Part shown: positions 23,683 to 32,207 of the stretch, one piece after another
Numbering within the stretch: the stretch's first letter is position 1
Layout: each line of letters opens with the position of its first letter
From: Scatosoma sp045654025
Lineage (GTDB): Bacteria > Bacillota > Clostridia > Christensenellales > Borkfalkiaceae
Direction: 5' to 3'
Length of the DNA stretch: 38,168 nucleotides
NCBI GenBank assembly: GCA_045654025.1
Contig: JAZOMO010000038.1
Location: 1-38,168, forward strand
The notes under the pieces: model-generated
The model's input: only the letters and a program-made list of their open reading frames with translations
What the model was told of the DNA's origin: nothing
Database searches by the model: none
Program-made: the position numbers and the translations under genes

Positions 23683-24115
23683 CCAAAACGGCTACAGCAA
23701 GGTCACCAAGTAAAAACGCCACCCTTTCGGGTGACGTTACTTGTGCCGGGTATCTTCGATACCCCATGCCCCTTGGTGTAAACACCAAAGAAAATGCGGG
23801 CATTTTCCGGAGAGTGTCGTCATTTTGCAAAGCAAAATTCCTCGCGCGAACCACGGAACCGATTCCGTAGCCGTTTTGAAGCAAATTAAACCAGGTTTTG
23901 ACGGTGAAAACTACGTAGAACCTTAAAATAGGGATTTTGCGATGGATTTGGGCGGTGGTGACCGCCGCCGTATCGACATACTGCAAGGGCGCAAACGCCC
24001 TAAGACGCGAAAAATAACATTTTAAGGCTGGTTTAATTTGGTCCAAAACGGCTACAGCAAGGTCACCAAGTAAAGACGCCACCCTTTCGGGTGACGTTAC
24101 TTGCGCCGGGTATCT
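23683..24115. repeat. 73-bp direct repeat pair flanking a further inverted repeat
   Basis: A 73-bp sequence starting CCAAAACGGCTACAGCAAGG occurs at 23683-23755 and 24043-24115, exactly 360 bp apart, with two mismatches. Each holds a long hairpin (CAAGTAA..ACG, CACCC, TTTC, GGGTG, ACGTTACTTG). Between them, AAATTAAACCAG (about 23883) and CTGGTTTAATTT (about 24028) form another inverted pair enclosing TTAAAATAGGGATTTTG, which recurs at 38125. Frames across the unit are only repeated spurious translations. Confidence 0.75.
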
Positions 24116-24215
24116 GCCGAAACTCCGCAAACGGAGACCTCTCGGCAGAGCAGCGCTCGCTTACGCTCACTCGCGCGAACCCTGCGGGTTCGCCCTACTC
24201 TCGACAGAGAGTAGC
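24116..24215. other. Hairpin-rich non-coding stretch
   Basis: Several perfect or near-perfect hairpins follow each other: CTGCCGA..TCGGCAG enclosing CTCCG..CGGAG, GCGAACCC..GGGTTCGC, and CTACTCTC-GACA-GAGAGTAG. It lies downstream of the tRNA-Glu terminator. I do not recognise an RNA family. Confidence 0.4.
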
Positions 24216-24225
24216 CAAAAAGAAA

Positions 24226-24252
24226 AACCAGCCACAAGGGCTGGTTTCTCTT
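24226..24252 (-). terminator. Intrinsic terminator after tRNA-Glu
   Basis: AAACCAGCC and GGCTGGTTT pair around a short loop; the minus strand continues TTTTCTTTTT. It lies 3 nt after the encoded CCA end and also looks usable on the plus strand. Confidence 0.75.
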
Positions 24253-24254
24253 TT

Positions 24255-24329
24255 TGGTGACCTTGCCGGGAATCGAACCCGGGATTGCGCCGTGAGAGGG
24301 CGCCGTCTTAACCTCTTGACCACAAGGCC
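24255..24329 (-). tRNA. tRNA-Glu (anticodon CUC)
   Basis: On the minus strand a complete cloverleaf can be drawn: acceptor GGCCTTG with CAAGGTC (one G-U pair), anticodon stem GCGCC/GGCGC with loop CTCTCAC giving anticodon CUC, T arm CCGGG-TTCGATT-CCCGG, discriminator A and an encoded CCA. The CUC anticodon reads GAG; the more general UUC isoacceptor must lie elsewhere. Confidence 0.95.
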
Positions 24330-24348
24330 TCATCTGTTTTGCTTATAT

Positions 24349-24377
24349 ACTATATCATACTTTCTTGAAAATATCAA
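24349..24377 (-). promoter_or_regulatory. Sigma-A promoter for tRNA-Glu
   Basis: On the minus strand TTGATA (24377-24372), 17 nt, TATAGT (24354-24349). The start would be near 24342, about 13 nt before the mature tRNA. Confidence 0.7.
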
Positions 24378-24418
24378 CTGTTTTTATGTCGTTTTTTCTA
24401 AGTTTTTTTAGGTATTTA

Positions 24419-24445
24419 AAAGCGGCGGTTTTTACCCGCCGCTTT
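24419..24445 (-). terminator. Terminator-like hairpin of the DUF1858 gene
   Basis: AAAGCGGCGG and CCGCCGCTTT form a perfect 10-bp stem with a 7-nt loop; the following T run on the minus strand is short (TTTTAAAT), so efficiency is uncertain. Confidence 0.6.
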
Positions 24446-24457
24446 GCCTACTTTCGC

Positions 24458-24658
24458 TTATTCCGCCAAGCCTTCGTTCAGCTTTGCAAGCAAGGAATCT
24501 AAGTCCTCACCGTGCACTGCAACCGCCTGCGCTACCGTCTCATTGTGTGCAAGCGCACAGCCAAAACAATGCATACCTGCGGCTAACAAAATTTCCGGTG
24601 CGTTGGGATTCAACTGTAAAACGTCTGCAATCAACGTATCTGCCGTAATCTTTGCCAT
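24458..24658 (-). CDS. DUF1858 domain small protein
   Basis: A 66-residue protein of the DUF1858 type. Residues 4-28 (ITADTLIADVLQLNPNAPEI) give the helical start, and GMHCFGCALAHNETV provides the CxxC pair Cys31/Cys34 typical of the family. Such domains occur alone or attached to ScdA-like and other redox proteins; a role in Fe-S or thiol chemistry is suspected but unproven. AAAGGAG precedes the ATG. It has its own promoter and a hairpin after the stop. Confidence 0.88.
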   Translation of the reverse strand: MAKITADTLIADVLQLNPNAPEILLAAGMHCFGCALAHNETVAQAVAVHGEDLDSLLAKLNEGLAE

Positions 24659-24724
24659 TTCTTTTCTCTCCTTTTTTTCTTCAACTGCGCGCTTCGCGCG
24701 CGCCGTCTTTATTTTTCATTTCGT

Positions 24725-24753
24725 ATTGTACCACATTTCCTTGCAGAACGCAA
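24725..24753 (-). promoter_or_regulatory. Sigma-A promoter for the DUF1858 gene
   Basis: On the minus strand TTGCGT (24753-24748), 17 nt, TACAAT (24730-24725). The leader includes a GCGCGC..GCGCGC hairpin (about 24686-24703). Confidence 0.65.
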
Positions 24754-24763
24754 GCATTTCCCG

Positions 24764-25513
24764 TTAAAAAAATTTTCCAAACAGCTTTTTTATTCTGCCA
24801 ACCGTCGGCAGTATCGGCTTATCTGCTAATATATCCTCTTGCGTTTTTTTAAGCCGTTCTTGCACTTCCGTTGGCATCGTGCCTAACAAATTTGCAAAGG
24901 CTTGCATATTCGGCGCTCGGTCCTCCATGTTGTGCATATCCGTGCCTATGGCGTGCACCATGCCCTTTTTTAACATGGCAAGCACCAAATCCTTTACGCC
25001 TTTGTGGAAAAACGCCTCGGCATTTACCTGAAATAAGCAACCTATCTCCGCCAAGCGGGTCAATATCGCAGGCTTGCGATGCACCGCTAAGTAACGGTCC
25101 ACGTGCGCAATCAACGGAATGCAGTCTGTCTCTGCAATAAATTCCTCGATTTTTTCAAACAGTCTCTCGTTAAATTTCGGCGTGAAAGGCAGCTCGAACA
25201 TGATATACCGAGTCCCCTCAATGCACAGCAAAGCCAGCTCGTCAAAATCCGTCACTATGTCTTCCGCGAAATATACTTCAGCGCCTTGGAGAAGCTGTAT
25301 CCCCTCGGGTACATGCGGAAGCAGCGACGATGCTATCGCCGCACGCATTTCCAAAAATCCCCTCGGTCCGCGCTTTTTACCGTAATAATGCGATGTGCAT
25401 ACCACCGTTGTTACGCCCTGCCGCTTACTCTCCTCTAACATTTTTATCGAGGTTTCCACGTCCTTTGCGCCATCGTCAATGCCCGCCAGGACGTGAGTAT
25501 GAAAATCAATCAT
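24764..25513 (-). CDS. CpsB/YwqE-type PHP-domain tyrosine phosphatase
   Basis: A 249-residue metal-dependent phosphatase of the PHP superfamily. Metal-binding blocks are MIDFHTHVLAGIDDGAKD at the start, VCTSHYYGK, LLQGAEVYFAED, PLIAHVDRY and the C-terminal HAIGTDMHNMEDRAP. Family members dephosphorylate the bacterial tyrosine kinase that controls capsule and exopolysaccharide assembly. No kinase, Wzz/CpsC or glycosyltransferase is nearby; instead the gene follows purL after 12 nt at the end of a purine operon, so the usual partner must be elsewhere or the substrate differs. Length and motifs are complete. Confidence 0.88.
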   Translation of the reverse strand: MIDFHTHVLAGIDDGAKDVETSIKMLEESKRQGVTTVVCTSHYYGKKRGPRGFLEMRAAIASSLLPHVPEGIQLLQGAEVYFAEDIVTDFDELALLCIEGTRYIMFELPFTPKFNERLFEKIEEFIAETDCIPLIAHVDRYLAVHRKPAILTRLAEIGCLFQVNAEAFFHKGVKDLVLAMLKKGMVHAIGTDMHNMEDRAPNMQAFANLLGTMPTEVQERLKKTQEDILADKPILPTVGRIKKLFGKFF

Positions 25514-25525
25514 AGACTTTCCACC

Positions 25526-28500
25526 TTATTTGAAGTATTTTACGCCACTCTCAAAAATCTTCATATCGAAGTTGCCTTCGACGTTCTTGTACAGGTTTTC
25601 ACCAATACGTTCAGAGTGTCCCATCTTACCAAGCACTCTGCCGTCGGGCGAAGTGATACCCTCAATCGCCCACATCGAGCCGTTGGGGTTAAACGGCGAT
25701 ACCATCGTTGCGTTTCCGCAAAGGTCCGCATACTGCGTGGCAATCTGACCGTTTTTCTTCATCAGCTCTAATTCTTTTTTAGGCGCAACAATCTTGCCTT
25801 CGCCGTGCGAAACCGCTACTTTGTACACCTCGCCGACTTTGCAAGCCGAAAGCCAAGGCGAAAGGTTGGATGCCACCCTTACGTCCACCACCGTCGATAC
25901 GTGGCGGGAAATGTTGTTAAACGTCAGCGTCGGGGAATTGGGCGTCATTTCACGCACCTCGCCGTAGGGTACAAGACCAAGTTTGATGAGCGCTTGGAAA
26001 CCGTTACAGATACCAAGAGCCAAGCCGTCACGGTTTTTAAGCAATTCCTGCACCTGCTCTGCAATATACGGGTTACGGAAGGTCGTTGCGATAAATTTAC
26101 CACTGCCGTCCGGTTCGTCACCGCCAGAGAAGCCGCCAGGGAAAGCGATGATGTTCGCGCGCTTGATTGCCGCAACGATTGCCTGAACGCTCTCCTCAAT
26201 GTCCGCCGCCGAACGGTTTTTCACCACGACGATTTCAGGCTCTGCGCCAGCCAAGCGGAAAGCGCGCGCCGTGTCAAGTTCACAGTTCGTGCCCGGGAAT
26301 ACGGGGATAAATACGCGGGGTTTTGCCGTCTTCGTGGCGATATTCGTGTATTTCGCGCCGCCTACGTAGTCGCATTGTTCTGCGTTTCCCTCTGCCGCCG
26401 CCGTCGTCGCAAATACGCCGTCCAACGCGCCGATAAACGCCGTTTCTGCCGCGCCGCAAGCCACAGAGTTGCCCTCGCAGACAAACGCTTCACCGCATAC
26501 CTGCCCGACATATTTTCTTGTGATACAGCCGCAAAGCGCGCTTTCGTCCTTCAACGCTACCACGAGGTCGCCGTAGCCTTCGGTGTACAGCTCGTCTGCC
26601 GACACCGCAAAGTTTACGCCCAAGCCGTTGCCGAGCGCAGACTTGATGACCGCCGCGCCGACACCGCCGTTTTCAACCACCGTCGCAAACGTGATATTGC
26701 CGTTTTCGATATTCTTATAAACCTCTGCGTACACCTTCTTGAGCGCCGCAAAATCAGGCACTGCATAGCCGTCCTTGGGTACGGGGATATGATACAGCTT
26801 TTCGCCGCCCTTAAGGACGTTGGTGATCAGCTTGCTTGCCTTCGCAGGCGCAAGCGCAAAGGAAATGAGGGTGGGAGGTACGTGGATACTCTCAAAAGTA
26901 CCCGACATACTGTCCTTACCGCCGATCGCGCCGAGCCCTAAGCCCATCTGCGCGTATACTGCGCCTAAAAGCGCGCTCATAGGAACGCCCCAAACCTTGG
27001 GGTCCTTCGTCATTCTCTGGAAGAATTCCTGCAAGGTCAGGCGGATATCCGCATAGTTTGCGCCCGTCGCCGCCACCTTCGATACCGAACCGACAATCGA
27101 ATAGATTGCGCCGATGAACGGGCTGGTTTCCATAAGGTACGGGGAATAGCCGTACGCCGATACCGTACATACGTCCGTTTCGCCACCGCAAATCTTCGCC
27201 GCCATCGCAATGGCAGGGGTCAGCTGTTTCTTACCGCCCCAAGGCATATACACCGTTCTTGCGCCGATGGTCGAGTCGAAGGTTTCGCTAAGCCCCTTCT
27301 TCGCGCAGACGTTGAGGTCCGAGATAACCTTCTGCGTTTCTGCCGCAAAATCTAAGCCCGACTTTTTCGTAAACCAAGTCGTTGCCTTGTCTGCAAGCTC
27401 TGCCTGCGCCACCTGCTTAACGCCGTTGGTATTCAAGAACTCACGGGAGATGTCCACAATCGCTTTGCCCTTGTACAGCATCACCATTCTGCCCGTGTCG
27501 CTGACCGTCGCCACGGGGGTTGCCGACAGGTTTTCCTCAGCCGCAAGCGCAATGAACGCGTCCACGTCCTTTCTATCTACCACGACAGCCATACGCTCCT
27601 GCGATTCTGAGATTGCAAGTTCCGTACCCGTCAAGCCCTCGTATTTCTTGGGCACGTTGTCAAGGTTGATGGTCAAACCGTCTGCAAGCTCGCCGATTGC
27701 AACCGATACGCCGCCTGCGCCAAAGTCGTTGCACTTTTTAATCTTACGCGTTGCCTCGCCGTTCAAGAACAAGCGTTGCAGCTTTCTTTCCGTCAAAGCG
27801 TTGCCCTTCTGCACTTCTGCGCCGCAGTTTTCCACCGAGTGCGCGTCGTGGGCTTTGGAAGAGCCGGTTGCGCCGCCGCAACCGTCACGACCCGTTTCGC
27901 CACCGAGCAGGATAATCACGTCCCCTGCCTTGGGCGCTTCACGGTAGACCATATCTCTGCGCGCGCCACCGACGACAAAGCCCGTTTCAAGGCGCTTTGC
28001 CTTGTAGCCCTCGTGGTAGACTTCGTCTACGATGCCCGTCGCCAAGCCGATTTGGTTGCCGTACGAGGAGAAGCCTGCCGCCGCGCGCTGGGTGATAACA
28101 CGCTGAGGCAGTTTGCCCTTCATCGTGTCTTCCAACTTTTCTCTGGGGTCGGATGCGCCCGTAATACGCATCGCCTGGTAGACGTACGTTCTGCCGCTCA
28201 AGGGGTCGCGAATTGCGCCGCCGAGGCAGGTTGCCGCACCGCCGAACGGCTCGATTTCCGTCGGGTGGTTGTGCGTTTCATTCTTGAACATTACAAGGTA
28301 TTTTTCCGTCTTGCCGTCAATTTCCGCATCAATGCAAATGGAGCAAGCGTTGATTTCGTCAGAAATATCGAGGTTGTCCAGCTTGCCGTCTTTTTTCAAT
28401 TTCTTCCCGGCAATCGTCGCCAAGTCCATCAAGCAAGGATATTTGTCGGGGCGACTGCCGTTCAATTCCTCATACAAGTCCTGATAGAGGTGGTACGCCT

Positions 28501-29227
28501 TTTCTACCGCAGGGTTTTCCGAAGTGATAGCAACATCCTTGAGCTCGGTGGAGAAGGTAGTATGACGACAATGGTCAGACCAGTACGTGTCGATAACCTT
28601 GAGTTCCGTTTCCGTCGGGTCGCGTTTTTCGCTCGCGAAATAGTCGCGCACGAAGACGAGGTCGGCTACGCTCATTGCAAAGCCCACAGATTTATGGTAC
28701 GCCGCCACCTCTTCATCCGACCACTTAGTAAAGCCGTCAATGGTCGCAACGGGCGCGCCCTCGGGCATTTCCATTTGCAGGGTTTCAGGCTTTTCAAAGC
28801 CAACCTCTTCACTTTCTACGGGGTTGATGACGTGCTTTTTAATCGCCGCAAGCTGTTCATCGGAAACCCCCTTCACGAGGTACACCCTTGCGCATTTGAC
28901 AAGCGGACGGGTCTTTTTCGTCAGCAGCTGCACGCACTGCGCCGCGCTGTCTGCGCGCTGGTCGTACTGCCCCGTCAAGTAGCTGACAGCGAACGCCTTG
29001 TATCCTTTGGGAATTTCCAGCGTTTCCAAATATACGTTGTCTACGGGCGGTTCGGAGAAGACGGACGGGAGCGCCGCCTGCAATTCTTCTTCCGTCAAGC
29101 CCTCTACGTCATAGCGAAGTACCAAACGGAAATCTTCCGTCTGCAAACCAAGCAACGTTTTTACGTCGCTCTGTTCCTTTCTTGCCTGTACGTTATCTTT
29201 CTTTTCTACGAAAATTCTATAAATCAT
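25526..29227 (-). CDS. purL: Phosphoribosylformylglycinamidine synthase, single-chain
   Basis: A 1233-residue enzyme for step four of purine synthesis, turning FGAR, glutamine and ATP into FGAM. This is the one-chain form with its own glutaminase, unlike the PurSQL complex of Bacillus. Visible parts are an N-terminal PurS-like region, DTYWSDHCRHTTF near residue 215, FKNETHNHPTEIEPF near residue 310, and a C-terminal class I amidotransferase with FPGTNCELDTARAF, nucleophile Cys in LGICNGFQAL (about 1073) and SHGEGK (about 1140). A GTG at 29230 directly before the ATG could also start it; GGAG is 9 nt from the ATG. It lies 6 nt after the purD stop. Confidence 0.95.
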   Translation of the reverse strand: MIYRIFVEKKDNVQARKEQSDVKTLLGLQTEDFRLVLRYDVEGLTEEELQAALPSVFSEPPVDNVYLETLEIPKGYKAFAVSYLTGQYDQRADSAAQCVQLLTKKTRPLVKCARVYLVKGVSDEQLAAIKKHVINPVESEEVGFEKPETLQMEMPEGAPVATIDGFTKWSDEEVAAYHKSVGFAMSVADLVFVRDYFASEKRDPTETELKVIDTYWSDHCRHTTFSTELKDVAITSENPAVEKAYHLYQDLYEELNGSRPDKYPCLMDLATIAGKKLKKDGKLDNLDISDEINACSICIDAEIDGKTEKYLVMFKNETHNHPTEIEPFGGAATCLGGAIRDPLSGRTYVYQAMRITGASDPREKLEDTMKGKLPQRVITQRAAAGFSSYGNQIGLATGIVDEVYHEGYKAKRLETGFVVGGARRDMVYREAPKAGDVIILLGGETGRDGCGGATGSSKAHDAHSVENCGAEVQKGNALTERKLQRLFLNGEATRKIKKCNDFGAGGVSVAIGELADGLTINLDNVPKKYEGLTGTELAISESQERMAVVVDRKDVDAFIALAAEENLSATPVATVSDTGRMVMLYKGKAIVDISREFLNTNGVKQVAQAELADKATTWFTKKSGLDFAAETQKVISDLNVCAKKGLSETFDSTIGARTVYMPWGGKKQLTPAIAMAAKICGGETDVCTVSAYGYSPYLMETSPFIGAIYSIVGSVSKVAATGANYADIRLTLQEFFQRMTKDPKVWGVPMSALLGAVYAQMGLGLGAIGGKDSMSGTFESIHVPPTLISFALAPAKASKLITNVLKGGEKLYHIPVPKDGYAVPDFAALKKVYAEVYKNIENGNITFATVVENGGVGAAVIKSALGNGLGVNFAVSADELYTEGYGDLVVALKDESALCGCITRKYVGQVCGEAFVCEGNSVACGAAETAFIGALDGVFATTAAAEGNAEQCDYVGGAKYTNIATKTAKPRVFIPVFPGTNCELDTARAFRLAGAEPEIVVVKNRSAADIEESVQAIVAAIKRANIIAFPGGFSGGDEPDGSGKFIATTFRNPYIAEQVQELLKNRDGLALGICNGFQALIKLGLVPYGEVREMTPNSPTLTFNNISRHVSTVVDVRVASNLSPWLSACKVGEVYKVAVSHGEGKIVAPKKELELMKKNGQIATQYADLCGNATMVSPFNPNGSMWAIEGITSPDGRVLGKMGHSERIGENLYKNVEGNFDMKIFESGVKYFK

Positions 29228-29233
29228 CACCGA

Positions 29234-30508
29234 TTACTCCTTTACAACGTCCCGATACTTAACGCCGATGTCCTTGCGATAATACATTCCGTCAAAATGG
29301 ATTCTCTCCGCATTCGCATACACCTTTTTACGGGCGTCTTCGACGTCCGCGCCACGGGCACAAACCCCCAGCACTCTGCCTCCTGCCGTCACCTGCTTTC
29401 CATCCTTTATCGCCGTACCTGCATGGCACAAAACGACGTCTTCGTCCAACTGACCGATTGTAATTTCCTTGCCTTTTTCATAGGCTTCGGGGTAGCCGCC
29501 ACTCGCCAAGACCAAGCATACGCAAGCGCCCTCTCTCCATTCAATCTTCACTTCGTCAAGCCGTTCGTCCGCCACCGCCTCGAAAATTTCCATGAGGTCA
29601 GTTTTCAGCATCGGCAATACAACCTGCGTTTCGGGGTCGCCAAAACGGGAGTTGTATTCGATGACCTTGTATCCGTCCTTCGTCTTCATGAGACCAAAGT
29701 ACAGCACCCCTTTGAACGGTCTACCCTCTGCGTTCATCGCAGACACGGTGGGCAACATAATCGTTTGCATCACCTCTTGCAAGGACTTTTCCCCGAAGAA
29801 GGGGGCAGGAGAAAACGTACCCATACCACCCGTATTTAAGCCTTCGTCGTTGTCCTTTGCTCGCTTGTGGTCACAGCTCGTAATCATCGGAACAATCGTC
29901 TTTCCGTCCGTAAAGGCAAGCACGGAAACCTCAGGGCCTTCCAAAAACTCCTCTACGACGACGGTTGCGCCAGCCTTGCCGAACTTTGCCTCCAGCATCA
30001 TTTCCGCAAGCCCGGAGAGCGCCTCTTCACGCGTCGTGCAGATGAGCACGCCTTTGCCAAGCGCCAACCCGTCCGCCTTCAACACCACGGGCAGAGCGCA
30101 ATTTTCCACGTATGCCTTTGCCTTTTCGTACTCGTCAAAGGTTTCGTACGCCGCCGTGGGAATGTTGTACTTTTTCATGAGGTTTTTGGAGAAGGCTTTG
30201 CTTGCCTCGATGATTGCCGCGGCTTTGTTCGGGCCAAACGCTTTCATGCCGCACGCCTCAATCGCGTCCACCAAACCGATAGACAGAGGATCGTCGGGCG
30301 CAACCACGGTAAAGTCTACGTCCGTATGCCCTTTCAGCCAAGCGCACACCGCATCCTTGTCCATGTAATCGACGTTGACAAGCTCGGCATCCAAACCGAT
30401 GCCTGCGTTGCCCTTCATCGCGTATATTTTTTCTACCTTCGGCGAGCGTTTCAACGCCTGAATAATGGCGTGTTCTCTGCCGCCGTTTCCGATAACCAAA
30501 ACGTTCAT
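29234..30508 (-). CDS. purD: Phosphoribosylamine-glycine ligase
   Basis: A 424-residue ATP-grasp enzyme that joins phosphoribosylamine to glycine, step two of purine synthesis. It begins MNVLVIGNGGREHAI, the conserved GGREHA loop, and carries KADGLALGKGV, EEFLEGPEVSVLAFTDG, NTGGMGTFSPAP and EYNSRFGDPETQ, all diagnostic. Length is normal. It lies 10 nt after purN and just before purL. PurD takes the unstable product of PurF, so the state of the PurF glutaminase matters directly for this step. Confidence 0.97.
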   Translation of the reverse strand: MNVLVIGNGGREHAIIQALKRSPKVEKIYAMKGNAGIGLDAELVNVDYMDKDAVCAWLKGHTDVDFTVVAPDDPLSIGLVDAIEACGMKAFGPNKAAAIIEASKAFSKNLMKKYNIPTAAYETFDEYEKAKAYVENCALPVVLKADGLALGKGVLICTTREEALSGLAEMMLEAKFGKAGATVVVEEFLEGPEVSVLAFTDGKTIVPMITSCDHKRAKDNDEGLNTGGMGTFSPAPFFGEKSLQEVMQTIMLPTVSAMNAEGRPFKGVLYFGLMKTKDGYKVIEYNSRFGDPETQVVLPMLKTDLMEIFEAVADERLDEVKIEWREGACVCLVLASGGYPEAYEKGKEITIGQLDEDVVLCHAGTAIKDGKQVTAGGRVLGVCARGADVEDARKKVYANAERIHFDGMYYRKDIGVKYRDVVKE

Positions 30509-30518
30509 AACTGTTTCC

Positions 30519-31151
30519 TTAATTTTGTGTATTTTCGTCCAGAACTTTCACCGTTCTGCCGTCCTTTTGCACCTTATCTTCGCAAAGCAAGCGCATCACC
30601 TTAGGCAAAAGGAGATGTTCGGTTGCCAAAACCCTCTGCTGCAGAGTTTCCGCCGTATCGTCGTTTTTGACGGGCACACAGCTTTGTGCGATGATTGCGC
30701 CACCGTCCACTTCCGCGCTGACGAAATGCACCGTCGCCCCCGAAACTTTCGCCCCGTAGGCAAGCACCGCCTCGTGCACGCGCAGACCGTAGTACCCCTT
30801 GCCGCCAAACGAAGGCAACAGCGCAGGATGAATGTTGACAATCTTATCCTCAAACGAGGCAATAAAGTCCTCGGGGATAATTTTCAGCCACCCTGCAAGC
30901 AGGATATAGTCAATCCCTTCCGCCTTGAATACAGCCGTCAATCGGGCGTAAAATTCGCCCATACTCTCTCCGCTGTCCTTGTCGTAAACAATCGTTTGAA
31001 TGCCGTGCTTTTCCGCACGCTCGATTGCGCCGATGTTCGGCTTTGATGCTACGAGATAGACAATTTGACAAAACTCGTTCGCTTCGTTGGCGTCAATCAC
31101 GGACTGAAAGTCCGTGCCGCCGCCCGATGCGAATACTGCAATCTTTTTCAT
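30519..31151 (-). CDS. purN: Phosphoribosylglycinamide formyltransferase
   Basis: A 210-residue enzyme that transfers formyl from 10-formyl-tetrahydrofolate to GAR, step three of purine synthesis. It shows KKIAVFASGGGTDFQSVID, the catalytic Asn-His-Asp set in IVNIHPALLPSFGGKGYYG and VSGATVHFVSAEVDGGAII, and DDTAETLQQRVLATEH. In most purine operons purH follows purN; here purD follows instead after 10 nt, and purH is absent from the window. Confidence 0.96.
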   Translation of the reverse strand: MKKIAVFASGGGTDFQSVIDANEANEFCQIVYLVASKPNIGAIERAEKHGIQTIVYDKDSGESMGEFYARLTAVFKAEGIDYILLAGWLKIIPEDFIASFEDKIVNIHPALLPSFGGKGYYGLRVHEAVLAYGAKVSGATVHFVSAEVDGGAIIAQSCVPVKNDDTAETLQQRVLATEHLLLPKVMRLLCEDKVQKDGRTVKVLDENTQN

Positions 31152-31166
31152 ACTTCCTCTTTCCGA

Positions 31167-32207
31167 TTATAAAAGGATAACGCCTTCTTCACTCTCTACG
31201 ATTTCGCCCAAGACGTAAGCGTCTTCGCCGTTCGCCTTCAAGATTTCCATCGCCTTTTCAGCGTCCTCTTTGGCAACGACTACGCTCATACCAACGCCCA
31301 TGTTGTAGGTGTTGTACATATCTCTTTCGGGGATATTGCCTGCCTCTTGCAACAGCTTGAAGATGGGCAATACGCGGACGTTCTTCTTTTCAATCTTTGC
31401 ACCCAAGCCCTTGGGAATACTTCTGGGAATGTTTTCGTAGAAACCACCGCCCGTGATGTGCGAAACACCCTTAACGGTGATTTCGTCAAACAACGCAAGC
31501 ATCGGCTTTACGTAAATCTTGGTCGGGGTGAGCAAGGTTTCGCCAAGGCTCTTTCCGCCAAGCGCCTCCAAAGGCGTTTTGAGGTCAGCATTCTCGATAT
31601 CGAATACCTTTCTAACCAGCGAGAAACCGTTGGAGTGTACACCGCTGGAAGGCAACGCAATCACGACGTCCCCTGCCTGCATTTTGGAATTATCGAGGAC
31701 CTTGGACTTGTCCACAATACCTACGCAGAAACCTGCAAGGTCGTATTCGTCCACGGGATAGAAACCGGGCATTTCCGCCGTTTCACCGCCGATGAGCGCC
31801 GCGCCTGCCTGCACGCAGCCTTCCGCAACACCAGCAACGATGTCTGCGATGCGTTCGGGTACGTTCTTACCGCACGCGATGTAGTCCAAGAAAATCTGAG
31901 GCTTTGCGCCTGCGCAGATGATGTCGTTGGCGCACATTGCCACGCAGTCGATACCTACGGTATCGTGCTTATCCATGAGGAAAGCGATTTTCAGCTTCGT
32001 ACCAACGCCGTCCGTACCGCTGACCAAAATGGGACGGGTGATGCCCGTCAAGTCAAGCTCAAACAACCCACCAAAGCCGCCGATTTCGCTGTCTGCGCCC
32101 TTGATGATCGTTCTTGCGATATGCGATTTCATCAATTCTACCGCCTTGTAACCTGCGGTAATGTCCACGCCTGCCGCTGCGTAGCTTTCCGATTTAGAAT
32201 TTTTCAT
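31167..32207 (-). CDS. purM: Phosphoribosylformylglycinamidine cyclo-ligase (AIR synthetase)
   Basis: A 346-residue ATP-dependent enzyme that closes the imidazole ring to give AIR, step five. It begins with SYAAAGVDITAGYKAVELMK and has VSGTDGVGTKLKIAF, DCVAMCANDIICAGAKP, LIGGETAEMPGFY, LPSSGVHSNGFSLVRK and HITGGGFYENIPRS. Its start overlaps the 3' end of purF by 14 bp, implying coupled translation. Nothing is missing. Confidence 0.97.
   Translation of the reverse strand: MKNSKSESYAAAGVDITAGYKAVELMKSHIARTIIKGADSEIGGFGGLFELDLTGITRPILVSGTDGVGTKLKIAFLMDKHDTVGIDCVAMCANDIICAGAKPQIFLDYIACGKNVPERIADIVAGVAEGCVQAGAALIGGETAEMPGFYPVDEYDLAGFCVGIVDKSKVLDNSKMQAGDVVIALPSSGVHSNGFSLVRKVFDIENADLKTPLEALGGKSLGETLLTPTKIYVKPMLALFDEITVKGVSHITGGGFYENIPRSIPKGLGAKIEKKNVRVLPIFKLLQEAGNIPERDMYNTYNMGVGMSVVVAKEDAEKAMEILKANGEDAYVLGEIVESEEGVILL

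Noticed and set aside
23666..24130. 154-residue minus frame with repeated VTSPERVASLLGDLAVAVL
   Set aside because: The protein repeat follows directly from the 73-bp DNA repeats and hairpins; there is no ribosome site.
23683..24329. Integrated element with att sites at tRNA-Glu
   Set aside because: The matching 13-mers are in opposite orientation to the tRNA end, the interval is short and no integrase is present.
27776..29839. 687-residue plus-strand open frame
   Set aside because: It runs antisense across purL and purD, has an Arg/His/Phe-rich composition typical of shadow frames, and no ribosome binding site.
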